The position numbers were made by a program, and so were the translations under genes. This document shows positions 1-7,567 of a stretch of 64,000 nucleotides of DNA, piece by piece (position 1 is the first letter of the stretch; every line of letters starts with the position of its first letter). The notes under the pieces are model-generated. The model made no database searches and was not told where the DNA came from. It saw only the letters and a list, made by a program, of their open reading frames with translations. The DNA comes from Prosthecodimorpha staleyi. Its GTDB lineage: Bacteria; Pseudomonadota; Alphaproteobacteria; Rhizobiales; Ancalomicrobiaceae. Location: the NCBI RefSeq assembly GCF_018729455.1, contig NZ_JAHHZF010000014.1, positions 1 through 64,000 on the forward strand. The letters run 5' to 3'.

Positions 1-12
1 CCCCCCCCCCCC
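1..12. repeat. Poly-C run at the window edge
   Basis: Twelve consecutive C residues open the window. The run may be longer outside it. It could be a real homopolymer tract or an assembly artefact at a contig end; the sequence alone does not decide. Confidence 0.5.
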
Positions 13-45
13 TTGCCTGTTTCGACCGTACCGAGTAGGAGCCGA

Positions 46-93
46 GAGCATTTCCGGATCGGATGGAATCATCCGATCCATAAGGAAATGCTC
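46..93. repeat. Long imperfect hairpin, candidate dispersed repeat
   Basis: Two nested inverted arms form a 20-bp stem: 46-55 pairs with 84-93 and 56-65 pairs with 70-79. The loop is GAAT, and a 4-nt bulge (ATAA, 80-83) sits on the right side only. With the palindrome at 109-161 it forms a compact non-coding block downstream of the minus-strand OmpA-like gene. Palindromic composition and position suggest a dispersed intergenic repeat or a terminator. No second copy was noticed in this window. Confidence 0.6.
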
Positions 94-108
94 CAGTATC
101 AACACCTT

Positions 109-161
109 GAGCCAGCCCTTCTCGTCTGGATCGCTTCGATCCAGACGAGAAGGGCTGGCTC
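109..161. terminator. Perfect 25-bp palindrome with 3-nt loop
   Basis: Positions 109-133 are the exact reverse complement of 137-161 around the loop CTT, a 25-bp stem without mismatches. It lies about 45 bp past the stop of the minus-strand OmpA-like gene, so it could terminate that transcript. No T-run follows on either strand, and a 25-bp perfect stem is longer than a normal terminator, so a repeat element is equally likely. Confidence 0.6.
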
Positions 162-204
162 TAGAGCCGGCCGCAAGGCGGCCAGCGTCGTCCGGCGTCG
201 GGGC

Positions 205-1113
205 TCAGGACGGATCCCAGGTGATGTCGACCCGTCGGTTGAGGATATCGATCGCACCACGCGGATAAATGTCGGTTTGCTCGATCGGGCGCGGCTCGCG
301 CTTGCCCTGACCGACGATGTCGTATCGCGCCGCGACCCCTGCCGACGTCAGATAGCGTGCGACCGCTTCGGCCCGCCGCTTCGAGATCGCCAGGTTGCGG
401 GCATCAGGGCCGCGGCCATCGGTGTGGCCGACGATTCGGATCACCGGCGTCTCGGCAGTCCGCAGCCTCGCCGCAAGGGCATCGAGTTCGCGGCGGGCTG
501 CCGGCCCCAGAGCGATCGACCCGTTGCCGAAGAGAACACTGATCGCCCGGCGGGTGGCGTGGCAGCACCCGCACCGGCACCTCACATCCTGTGGGGCTTT
601 CAGGTCGGCGCCCTGCCCGGCGGTGCTTGCCAACAAGTAGGTCTCCTCCGCACGGTTGCGCAGGAATTTCGTCTTGGAAAGGTGATCGGCCGGCAATTCT
701 GCCAGACTGTCGAGCCTTTCGATCGCCTGGCGAAAGGAATGATGGGCCGCCGCGTAGCGGCCGATCCGAAGATCGAGGTCGGCGAGCCGCCACCAGGCAT
801 CCCACAGGCCGCCATGTTTGGCGGCCTGTTCGACCAGGGGCCGAATGCGATCGTCGCCGGCGCCGCGTGCGGACATGTCGTCGACCTCCCGCAGCAGCAT
901 CGCGCCATAGGCGTGTCGGGCCTTGGCGGCGATTCCCTCAGGGCAGGCGTCTGCGATGGGGGCCAGCTGCGCCAGGGCATCGTCCCGGGCCCGCGTCTTG
1001 ACGGCGGTGGCAAAGACCTCGAGCACGTCCCTGCAGGCGGCCGCATCGGCCGGCCCCGGCGCCAAGAGAAGGGCGCCGAATGCGATTCCCGCCAAGCCAA
1101 GTCGCTTTTGCAT
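205..1113 (-). CDS. OmpA-family outer-membrane/periplasmic protein
   Basis: 302 residues. The start at 1113 was chosen because AGGAGA lies just upstream and the protein then begins with a clean signal peptide (MQKRLGLAG...GPADA). The C-terminal third is an OmpA-like peptidoglycan-binding domain: IRIVGHTDGRGPDARN is its hallmark segment, followed by SKRRAEAVARYL and a closing NRRVDI. The middle is helical and not recognised. The family binds diaminopimelate in peptidoglycan and anchors the outer membrane. It is transcribed divergently from the protease at 1629. A longer in-frame reading to 1386 exists, but its extra 91 codons lie in AT-rich leader DNA and are unlikely to be coding. Confidence 0.85.
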   Translation of the reverse strand: MQKRLGLAGIAFGALLLAPGPADAAACRDVLEVFATAVKTRARDDALAQLAPIADACPEGIAAKARHAYGAMLLREVDDMSARGAGDDRIRPLVEQAAKHGGLWDAWWRLADLDLRIGRYAAAHHSFRQAIERLDSLAELPADHLSKTKFLRNRAEETYLLASTAGQGADLKAPQDVRCRCGCCHATRRAISVLFGNGSIALGPAARRELDALAARLRTAETPVIRIVGHTDGRGPDARNLAISKRRAEAVARYLTSAGVAARYDIVGQGKREPRPIEQTDIYPRGAIDILNRRVDITWDPS

Positions 1114-1628
1114 GGGCTGTCTCCTGGACGATACCGTCTGTCGGCAGGATCGCAGCCTTGCCGCCATCGCGTCCGGCCGCAAGTCGGTCGCGGATGCGGT
1201 GCCTTTGCAGGGTGACATTTCGATTGGCGGGGGGCGTCGGAATCGGTCGGCCGGATCGCCAAGCGTAAAAATGCAGAATAACCGTCCATACACGATATAG
1301 ATATTCATAAAAATCGTAATATGAAATGTAAATATATGTAAACATGTCTTGTGTGCGAGCTTATAAGCGTCAAACAATAGCATCAATACATATTTATTTT
1401 TTTAATTTTGGTAGGAGATTGTGAAATTACTGGAAGTTCAAGGCATAAGAACGAACGGATCGATGAATGGAAGGCAAGAAAAATGCCGTGTTGTTTATTC
1501 TATAGCTCCGGGGCCTGTCTTGCCGGTTGCGCGGGTTTGGGCTCATAGTCTGGTCCAGCGGAGAGGCGCGGAGGTCGTGCCGGCTTCGGACAGAATTCAG
1601 GCCTCCAATCGAGACCGGGGGGACGACG
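1114..1628. other. Divergent intergenic region, partly AT-rich
   Basis: This 515-bp gap separates the OmpA-like gene from the protease gene. About 1264-1440 is strikingly AT-rich against a GC-rich background and probably carries the divergent promoters, though no convincing -35/-10 pair was found. A GTG reading frame at 1421 has a good AGGAG upstream, but it runs into the protease gene in another frame and shows no protein-like composition. Confidence 0.5.
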
Positions 1629-3188
1629 ATGGACGTGAAGCAGGTTCTGGGAACGGGCCGGCGCGCCCGCAAGGCGGCGGTGCTGGGCGTCGCATTGGTG
1701 ACGGGCCTTGCCGCAGGCGAGGCGATCTCGATGCGCACCGGCGTGGCTGCCGAGGCGGATGCGGGCCTGCTGCGCATGGCGCAGGCGGACCCGATGCGCG
1801 GGCTCGGGCGGACGTCGAATTTCGACGAGGAGCCGAGCATCGACGATCTGGCGCGTAGCCGGACGCGCACCGACCGCATCCTCGACGGTACGCAGGCGGA
1901 GGCCGGCAAGTGGCCGAGCATGGCGGCGATCTTCATCCAGCGCCAGGGCGAGAAGCCGTTCAACTTCTGCGGCGGCACGGTCATTTCGGAGCGCTGGATC
2001 TTGACTGCGGCCCATTGCGCCGCCGCCATGAAGAAGCAGAGCAATGCCAGCTTCTTCATCCGCGAAGGCACCAACGATCTGAACGGCGGCAGCAAGAACG
2101 ACGTGCAGGTGGCCGAGATCGTCGCCCATCCGGACTATGACGGCTCGCGCACCCTGAACGACGTGGCGCTGCTGCGCCTGTCCGGTACGGCCAAGTCGCC
2201 GCGGCAGAGTCTCGCCAGCGGGCCGCTGATGGGACAGCTGGTGGTGCCGGACCGCAAGGGCACCGTGATCGGCTTCGGAGCCACCTCGGAAGGTGGCGAC
2301 GCCTCGGCCCAGCTGATGCAGGTCGACGTTCCGGTGGTCAAGCAGAACCGCTGCCAGGAAGTCTACGGCAACGACCGTATCACCAATGCCAATTATTGCG
2401 CCGGCTACGACAAGGGCGGCAAGGATTCCTGCCAGGGCGACTCGGGCGGCCCGATGTTCGTGCCCGGTCGCAACGGCGAGTTCCTGCAGGTCGGCGTGGT
2501 CAGCTGGGGCAAGGGCTGCGGCCGTCCCAACCTGCCGGGCGTCTATGCCTCGGTCGGTCATTTCGAGCGCTGGATCCGCGAACGCGTCAGCGATGCCGAC
2601 TTCCAGGCGCAGCCGGGGCCGGAAAAGCCGGTCGTCGCCGGCACCGAACAGGCGCTCGGCTCCGTCACGCAGGGCGCCCAGACGACCGACAAGCCGAGCC
2701 AGAATGCCCAGGTCAAAGTCGAGATCGTGCAGGGTCTGCGGCTGAAGGTCGGCCAGTTCCTGGATATCCGCGTGATCTCGTCGGTGAGCGGCCGGCTCGC
2801 CCTGTTCAACCAGGACTCCAACGGCCGCTCCTACCAGATCTTCCCGTCCAAGGGCATGCCCAGCGGCCAGGAGAACGGGGCGATCGCCCGCATCGACGCC
2901 GGCCGGCTTCTCGGGGTTCCCTCCGCCAAGCAGCGCCAGCAGGGCTTCCGCTTCCAGGTCACCCCGCCGGTCGGCCCTAACCGTCTGATCGCGCTGGTCC
3001 TGCCCGAGCGCGTCAAGGTCGACGATGTGCTCGGCCGCTATGCCGACGGCTCGGACATTCCGAATCTCGACCAGATGCTGGCCGAACTGGTCGATCGTGA
3101 GGTCCGCACCCGCGGCATCCAGGCCGTCAAGGTCGAGGCGCCGACCGACCGTGCGGTGTCCGAGTTCGAATACGAGATCGTCCAGTGA
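1629..3188 (+). CDS. Exported trypsin-like serine protease (S1) with C-terminal DUF4384-like domain
   Basis: 519 residues. The start at 1629 gives an N-terminal signal segment (RRARKAAVLGVALVTGLAAG) after a G-rich ribosome site. The peptidase domain spans about 84-345. His119 lies in LTAAHC, Asp168 in NDVALLRL and Ser262 in GDSGGP. Asp256, six residues before the serine, matches trypsin Asp189 and predicts cleavage after Arg or Lys. Arg83-Ile84 in DRILDG looks like a zymogen activation site it could cleave itself. Residues about 400-519 resemble DUF4384 (LRLKVGQFLDIRV, then LFPS-like and GPNRLIALV), a module known beside bacterial caspase-like and protease domains. A serpin and a caspase-like gene follow on the same strand. 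Confidence 0.92.
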   Translation: MDVKQVLGTGRRARKAAVLGVALVTGLAAGEAISMRTGVAAEADAGLLRMAQADPMRGLGRTSNFDEEPSIDDLARSRTRTDRILDGTQAEAGKWPSMAAIFIQRQGEKPFNFCGGTVISERWILTAAHCAAAMKKQSNASFFIREGTNDLNGGSKNDVQVAEIVAHPDYDGSRTLNDVALLRLSGTAKSPRQSLASGPLMGQLVVPDRKGTVIGFGATSEGGDASAQLMQVDVPVVKQNRCQEVYGNDRITNANYCAGYDKGGKDSCQGDSGGPMFVPGRNGEFLQVGVVSWGKGCGRPNLPGVYASVGHFERWIRERVSDADFQAQPGPEKPVVAGTEQALGSVTQGAQTTDKPSQNAQVKVEIVQGLRLKVGQFLDIRVISSVSGRLALFNQDSNGRSYQIFPSKGMPSGQENGAIARIDAGRLLGVPSAKQRQQGFRFQVTPPVGPNRLIALVLPERVKVDDVLGRYADGSDIPNLDQMLAELVDREVRTRGIQAVKVEAPTDRAVSEFEYEIVQ

Positions 3189-3341
3189 GCCGCCCGGCGC
3201 GGCGCCCCGGAACGGGCGCTGCGCCGCCCCGCCGCCCCTGGCCCGCAGACCGGGCCGGTGCGGCGGCTTGTCTGGTCCCGAGATGAAGACAGAGCCGCGG
3301 CGGATCAGGTCCGACCGTTTGGCCCCCGACGGAGACGACTC

Positions 3342-4739
3342 ATGAACCGCACATCGCTGTGGCTTGCCGGAGCCCTCCTGATCGCCGGCACCTCCGCCGG
3401 CCTGTCCGACGATGCTACGCCTGCGCCGGCAGCACCGCCGCCGGCCGGCACGCCAGCCCCTGCGGCAGCCCCGGCCCCATCTGTTGCCGCGACCCCGGCG
3501 CCGGCCGCCATCACGCCGGCACCGGCGACCACCGCAGCCCCGCCTGCCACGGCAGCCGCCGGGTCCGAGCCCGGCTGTGCGGCAGGCGGTCCGAGCGGAT
3601 CCGTCGCCTGGCCGATCGGCGCCGCCGAGAAGGCCGTCGGCACCTCTCAGACCGGCCTCGCCCTCGGGCTCCTGGCCAAGCTGGCGCCGGCCGGCTCGGC
3701 CGAGACCGTGACCGTCTCGCCGACGGGTCTGACCGCGGTGCTGACCGCGCTCGAACTCGGTGCCGACGAGCCGATGCGCAAGGGCATCGAGAAATTTCTC
3801 GGCGGGGAGAAGACCCCCGCCAAGGCGGCCGAACTGCGCCGCGCGCTGCGCCGGTTGGGTGCCGACAAGCCCGGCACCGGGCCGCTCGCCTCCGCCGATG
3901 CGCTGTTCGTCGACGAGGGGCTGGGCCTGAAGCCTGGCATCGGCGAGACCCTGCTGGCCGAAGCCGGCGTCCCGGTCCGCACGGTCGCGCTGACGACCGA
4001 CGCGGGCGTCAAGGCGGTCAACGGCTTCGTGTCCGAGGCCACCAAAGGGTTGATCCCGACCATCCTCGACACGCCCGGCGCCAACACGGCGATGGTCGCC
4101 GTCAACGCCTTCCACTTCCGCGACTGCTGGGCGGTGCCGTTCGATCCGGCCGATACGCGGCCGATGCCCTTCACCGGTGGCGACGGCAAGAAGGCCGAGG
4201 TGCCGACCATGCGGATCGACGGCAAGCCGTTCGCCATGAAGGTGCAGGGCCGCTTCGCGGCGGTCGAACTGCCCTATCGCGATGCGCGCTATGCCATGAC
4301 GCTGGTCACCACAACGGATGCTCCGGCCGACGCCACCGCCTTCGCCAAGGCGCCGGCGCCCGCCCTGCTGGCCGGCGAGGGCCTCGCCGAAACCGAGATC
4401 GAACTGTCGCTGCCCGGCTTCTCGGCCGAGAACAGCCGCGATCTGCTGCCGCTCCTGAAACAGGGCGGTCTTGCCGCCGGCCTCGCCTCGCCGAAGAGCC
4501 TGGCCGGCTTCGCCGACGGCCTGTCGCTCTCCGCCATGCTGCAGAAGACGGTCGTCGCGGTCGACGAGGCCGGCACGGTGGCGGCCGGGGCGACGGCTGC
4601 GGTCGTCACCCGCTCCGCCGGCCCGCGCCTGCCGCGCGTCACCTTCGACAAACCGTTCGTCTTCGCCCTGCGCCACAAGCCGACCGGTCTCGTGGTGATG
4701 GCCGGCTATGTCGGCCTGCCCAAAGCAGCCGCCAAGTGA
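3342..4739 (+). CDS. Exported serpin (serine protease inhibitor)
   Basis: 465 residues. ATG 3342 follows CGGAGACG and gives a signal peptide (MNRTSLWLAGALLIAGTSAG), then an Ala/Pro-rich linker to about residue 75 that probably tethers or spaces the inhibitor. The serpin fold follows. The hinge of the reactive-centre loop, DEAGTVAAGATAAVV (408-422), has the small residues needed for loop insertion, and the C-terminal FDKPFVFALRHKPTG is the serpin signature. Arg424-Ser425 falls at the expected P1-P1' region, suiting trypsin-like targets. It lies 153 bp after a trypsin-like protease, which suggests a cognate pair (inference). Bacterial serpins are uncommon. A 13-bp stem hairpin follows the stop. 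Confidence 0.92.
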   Translation: MNRTSLWLAGALLIAGTSAGLSDDATPAPAAPPPAGTPAPAAAPAPSVAATPAPAAITPAPATTAAPPATAAAGSEPGCAAGGPSGSVAWPIGAAEKAVGTSQTGLALGLLAKLAPAGSAETVTVSPTGLTAVLTALELGADEPMRKGIEKFLGGEKTPAKAAELRRALRRLGADKPGTGPLASADALFVDEGLGLKPGIGETLLAEAGVPVRTVALTTDAGVKAVNGFVSEATKGLIPTILDTPGANTAMVAVNAFHFRDCWAVPFDPADTRPMPFTGGDGKKAEVPTMRIDGKPFAMKVQGRFAAVELPYRDARYAMTLVTTTDAPADATAFAKAPAPALLAGEGLAETEIELSLPGFSAENSRDLLPLLKQGGLAAGLASPKSLAGFADGLSLSAMLQKTVVAVDEAGTVAAGATAAVVTRSAGPRLPRVTFDKPFVFALRHKPTGLVVMAGYVGLPKAAAK

Positions 4740-4744
4740 ATGAC

Positions 4745-4774
4745 GGCCGGACGGCGCGCGTGCGCCGTCCGGCC
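4745..4774 (+). terminator. GC-rich hairpin after the serpin gene
   Basis: A 13-bp perfect stem (4745-4757 with 4762-4774) and a 4-nt loop start 5 bp after the serpin stop codon. There is no U-run, as often in GC-rich genomes. It may separate serpin transcription from the caspase-like gene. Confidence 0.55.
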
Positions 4775-4834
4775 CCGCCACCAAGCCCCGCCACCAAGCC
4801 CCGCCACCAAGCCCCGCCACCAAGCCCCGTCACC
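4773..4834 (+). repeat. 13-bp tandem repeat, four full copies plus a partial
   Basis: The unit CCCCGCCACCAAG occurs at 4773, 4786, 4799 and 4812, followed by a degenerate partial copy at 4825. It sits between the serpin and caspase-like genes and overlaps the right arm of the hairpin by two bases. Such a microsatellite-like tract can change copy number by slippage. Confidence 0.9.
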
Positions 4835-4854
4835 CGGTCGAGGCCCGAGCGATC

Positions 4855-6360
4855 ATGATCCCATCAGTCCGGAACGTCGTTCTCGCAGCCTTCCTGGCCG
4901 CCCCCTGGGCATTGGCCGCCGCGCCGGCGGCCGCGCAGGATGACTGGATGCGGTGCCGGGGCAGCGATGCGGCCGCCGCGATCGAAGCCTGCACGCGGAT
5001 TGCGGACAGCGCGTCGCTCTCGGCCGAAACCCGCGCCCGCGCCCTGTTCAACCGCGCCGTCGCCTACGGATCGCGCAAGGACCGCGACCGGCAGAAGGCC
5101 GATCTCGACGCCTCGATCCGCCTGCATCCGACGGCGAGCGCCTATTTCGGGCGCGGTCTTTGGCATCGGGACGTGACACGGAGCGCCGAACGGCAGATCG
5201 CCGACTACGACGCGGCTCTGGCACTCGATCCCCAACTGGTCGGCGCTCTGATGAACAAGGCGACCGTCCTCGGCGATGCCGGCCGCACCCGCGAGGCGAT
5301 CGCGCTGCTCGATCGGGCGATCGCTGCCGAGCCCGCCAATGCCGGCGCCTGGAACAATCGCGGCAATCTGAACGGCCGCGTCGACCGGGCCGCCGGCCAG
5401 CGGGACTGGAACCGCGCCGCAAAGCTCGATGCCAATCTGGCGGATCTCTACAAGCAGGGCATGCGCACGGTGGTCATTTCGGCCCCGGCCAAGTTCTTCG
5501 ACGTGCCGGGCGACCTCCAGGTCGCCAAGGCGCCCGATGCTCCCGCGCCTGGACCGTCGCGACCGGAGACCGGCGTGGCCGCGGCTCCGCCGCCGGCCAC
5601 CGGCAATGCCGTCGCGCCGGTGGCCGGCGCCGTCGTGCCGCGCGCCGGCCGGCGGGTCGCGCTGGTCATCGGCAACAACAACTACGTCCATATCGATCGC
5701 CTCGAGCGGGCGGTTTCGGATGCTGATGCTGTTGCCCGGGTGCTGACGGCGATCGGCTACGACGTTCGCAAGGGGACCAATCTCGACCGCAGCGCGATCA
5801 ATCGCCTGGTGGCCGACTTCGAAGCCACGATCGGCAAGGCCGAGGTGGCCCTGATCTACTATGCGGGTCACGGCGTCTCGATCGACAATGCCGGCTATAT
5901 CCTGCCCGTCGACATGCCGAAGGTCCCGGCCGGAGCCGCGGGCCTGATCCGCGACGAGGCCGTCTCGATCGATGCGCTCATCCAGCGCACGCGTCGCGCC
6001 GGCGGGGCGAAGGTGGTGGCGATCATCGATGCCTGCCGGGACAACCCCTTCACGATCGAGGGCGCACGCGGCGGCGTGCCGACCCGTGGCCTCGGCCGGA
6101 TCGAATCCCAGAGCGGGACCTTCGTCCTGATGTCGGCCGGCTATGGCCAGCTTGCGCTCGACCGGCTGTCCGAGACCGACCGCGATCCGAACTCGATCTT
6201 CACGCGACGCCTGATCCCGCTGCTTCAGAAGCCCGGGCTGACCCACCTCCAGATCGCCAAGCAATTGCAGCGCGAGGTGCGCGACCTGGCGCAGAGCGTC
6301 AAGCACGTCCAGCAGCCTGCCTTCTATGACGAGATTGCCGAGGATGTTGTGCTGAACTGA
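4855..6360 (+). CDS. Exported TPR and caspase-like (C14) peptidase
   Basis: 501 residues with a signal peptide ending near AAPAAAQ (28). Residues about 30-190 are helical TPR-type repeats (RALFNRAVAYG, LMNKATVLGDAGRTREAIALL). A variable linker leads to a caspase-like p20 domain from about 266 (RRVALVIGNNNY). The predicted catalytic dyad is His339 in YYAGHG and Cys394 in IDACRDNPF, both in the usual context. Members of this family include bacterial orthocaspases, many of which prefer basic P1 residues, but the specificity here is not shown. The N-terminal signal puts it in the periplasm or outside. It follows protease and serpin genes on the same strand, which suggests a regulated proteolytic module (inference). 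Confidence 0.9.
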   Translation: MIPSVRNVVLAAFLAAPWALAAAPAAAQDDWMRCRGSDAAAAIEACTRIADSASLSAETRARALFNRAVAYGSRKDRDRQKADLDASIRLHPTASAYFGRGLWHRDVTRSAERQIADYDAALALDPQLVGALMNKATVLGDAGRTREAIALLDRAIAAEPANAGAWNNRGNLNGRVDRAAGQRDWNRAAKLDANLADLYKQGMRTVVISAPAKFFDVPGDLQVAKAPDAPAPGPSRPETGVAAAPPPATGNAVAPVAGAVVPRAGRRVALVIGNNNYVHIDRLERAVSDADAVARVLTAIGYDVRKGTNLDRSAINRLVADFEATIGKAEVALIYYAGHGVSIDNAGYILPVDMPKVPAGAAGLIRDEAVSIDALIQRTRRAGGAKVVAIIDACRDNPFTIEGARGGVPTRGLGRIESQSGTFVLMSAGYGQLALDRLSETDRDPNSIFTRRLIPLLQKPGLTHLQIAKQLQREVRDLAQSVKHVQQPAFYDEIAEDVVLN

Positions 6361-6574
6361 CCCGATGCCAGCACCCGGCCTCGTCCGCCGGGACCCCGCG
6401 GCCGATTGCCGGAACGGCCGCGCTGGCGACCCAAGTCCTTGTTTCCCATTGCCGCGTCGTGTCGGAATGTTTCCGTCCGGCGAGAACTTGCGCTAGGCTC
6501 GCGGCGCATTCGCCGGATGGGATGCGGCCCGGATCGCTCGGCCGCCGTTCCATCCGGTGGCCCGGGGGGAGGCG

Positions 6575-7186
6575 ATGAGCGACAACGACATCTTTGCCGA
6601 TCAGCAGGCGATCGCGGCCGATCTCGATCTGCTCGAAGGCCTGCTGTGGTCGCGGGCCACACTCTCCGAGCGGCTTGCCTCGGCGAGCCTGTCGCGCGAT
6701 CCGGACGTGCTCGACACGCTGCGCATCGAATCCATGTACCAGTTCGCGGAATTCTTCTTCTTGCTGCGCGCGCGGGGGATCGAAGAGGTCGAGCAGATCG
6801 AACAGCTTGCAGACGTGCACAATGCCCATATCGTCGGGCTGACCAAGGATGCCGAGAAGATGCGGCGGCTGGGTCTGCGCAAGCAGCGCCTGCTCGACGC
6901 GATGTTCACGTCCGATACCCTACCGCGGCTGCTGCAGAACTGGCGCGATCGGCCCGGGCAGCTCGATCAGTCGAATCTCGCGCGCTTCCTGGTGACGGTC
7001 ATGTCCACCGAAACCGCCCGCAAGCTGGCGGTGGCGGCCGCGGAGGGCGGCTTCCTGGATCGGGTCAAGTCGCCTTACGGCACCGTGCTGGTGCGGTCGA
7101 CCGGCGTCATGGAACAGATCTTCGGCGCCACCGTGCGCGACCTGCGCACCAAGATCCTCGCATCGCGCGCCGGCGCCGGCGTCTGA
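6575..7186 (+). CDS. Helical cytoplasmic protein of unknown function
   Basis: 203 residues. The start at 6575 follows GGGGGGAG at good spacing. I do not recognise a family. The sequence is almost entirely helical and charged, with no signal peptide, membrane segment or cysteine; a stretch around DTLRIESMYQFAEFFFLLR is the most hydrophobic. It stands alone: the caspase-like gene ends 214 bp upstream and a convergent small gene lies downstream past a hairpin. It could be a regulatory or structural protein; no enzyme motif is visible. Confidence 0.75.
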   Translation: MSDNDIFADQQAIAADLDLLEGLLWSRATLSERLASASLSRDPDVLDTLRIESMYQFAEFFFLLRARGIEEVEQIEQLADVHNAHIVGLTKDAEKMRRLGLRKQRLLDAMFTSDTLPRLLQNWRDRPGQLDQSNLARFLVTVMSTETARKLAVAAAEGGFLDRVKSPYGTVLVRSTGVMEQIFGATVRDLRTKILASRAGAGV

Positions 7187-7202
7187 TCGGCGGCAAACGG
7201 CA

Positions 7203-7225
7203 ACGGCCGCCGATCAGGCGGCCGT
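7203..7225. terminator. Hairpin between convergent genes
   Basis: A 9-bp perfect stem (7203-7211 with 7217-7225) with a 5-nt loop lies between the helical-protein gene and the convergent small secreted-protein gene. Position suggests a bidirectional terminator. Confidence 0.55.
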
Positions 7226-7253
7226 CGAGAGCGGTGCGGGCATGCGGTCCGGA

Positions 7254-7412
7254 TCAGTTGCACATCCAGACCGGGCCGAAATAGCCGGGGACCCAATGGC
7301 AGGTCGGATGATAGAAGCCGTAGATATCGTAGTATCCGGCTTCAGCCATGCCGGCGGCAGCCAGCATCATGGCGGCGGCGGCGAAAGCAATGGTGGCGTA
7401 TTTGCGGGTCAT
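7254..7412 (-). CDS. Small secreted aromatic-rich protein, 52 residues
   Basis: Read on the minus strand from ATG 7412 (AGGGAGA upstream) to TGA 7254. Residues 1-25 are a signal peptide (MTRKYATIAF, a run of Ala, cleavage near AEA). The mature part is only about 27 residues and rich in Tyr, Trp, Phe, Pro and Gly, with two cysteines (HPTCHWVPGYFGPVWMCN) that could form a disulfide. Short exported proteins of this style are common in Hyphomicrobiales, with no known function. The good ribosome site and clean signal support a real gene despite its size. Confidence 0.75.
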   Translation of the reverse strand: MTRKYATIAFAAAAMMLAAAGMAEAGYYDIYGFYHPTCHWVPGYFGPVWMCN

Positions 7413-7567
7413 GGTCGTCTCCCTCAAGTGATCAGGTCGGGATCCTGTGCCCGATCCTTGGAGACGACTATGCCGATGGCTGCCGAGCGGCGGAAGGCCC
7501 GCCGGCTCCTATCGGATTGGCGGGTTCCTCGTGATTTCCCGGCGCCAGGGCAGAGGCCGGCAGACGA

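Noticed and set aside
1421-1858. GTG frame with a good AGGAG upstream of the protease gene
   Set aside because: It runs through the protease start in another frame and the encoded residues are Arg/Gly/Ala noise typical of antiphase GC-rich DNA.
1500-4823. 1107-codon antisense frame across protease and serpin
   Set aside because: It covers two well-supported genes on the plus strand; long antisense frames are expected at this GC content and no domain is visible.
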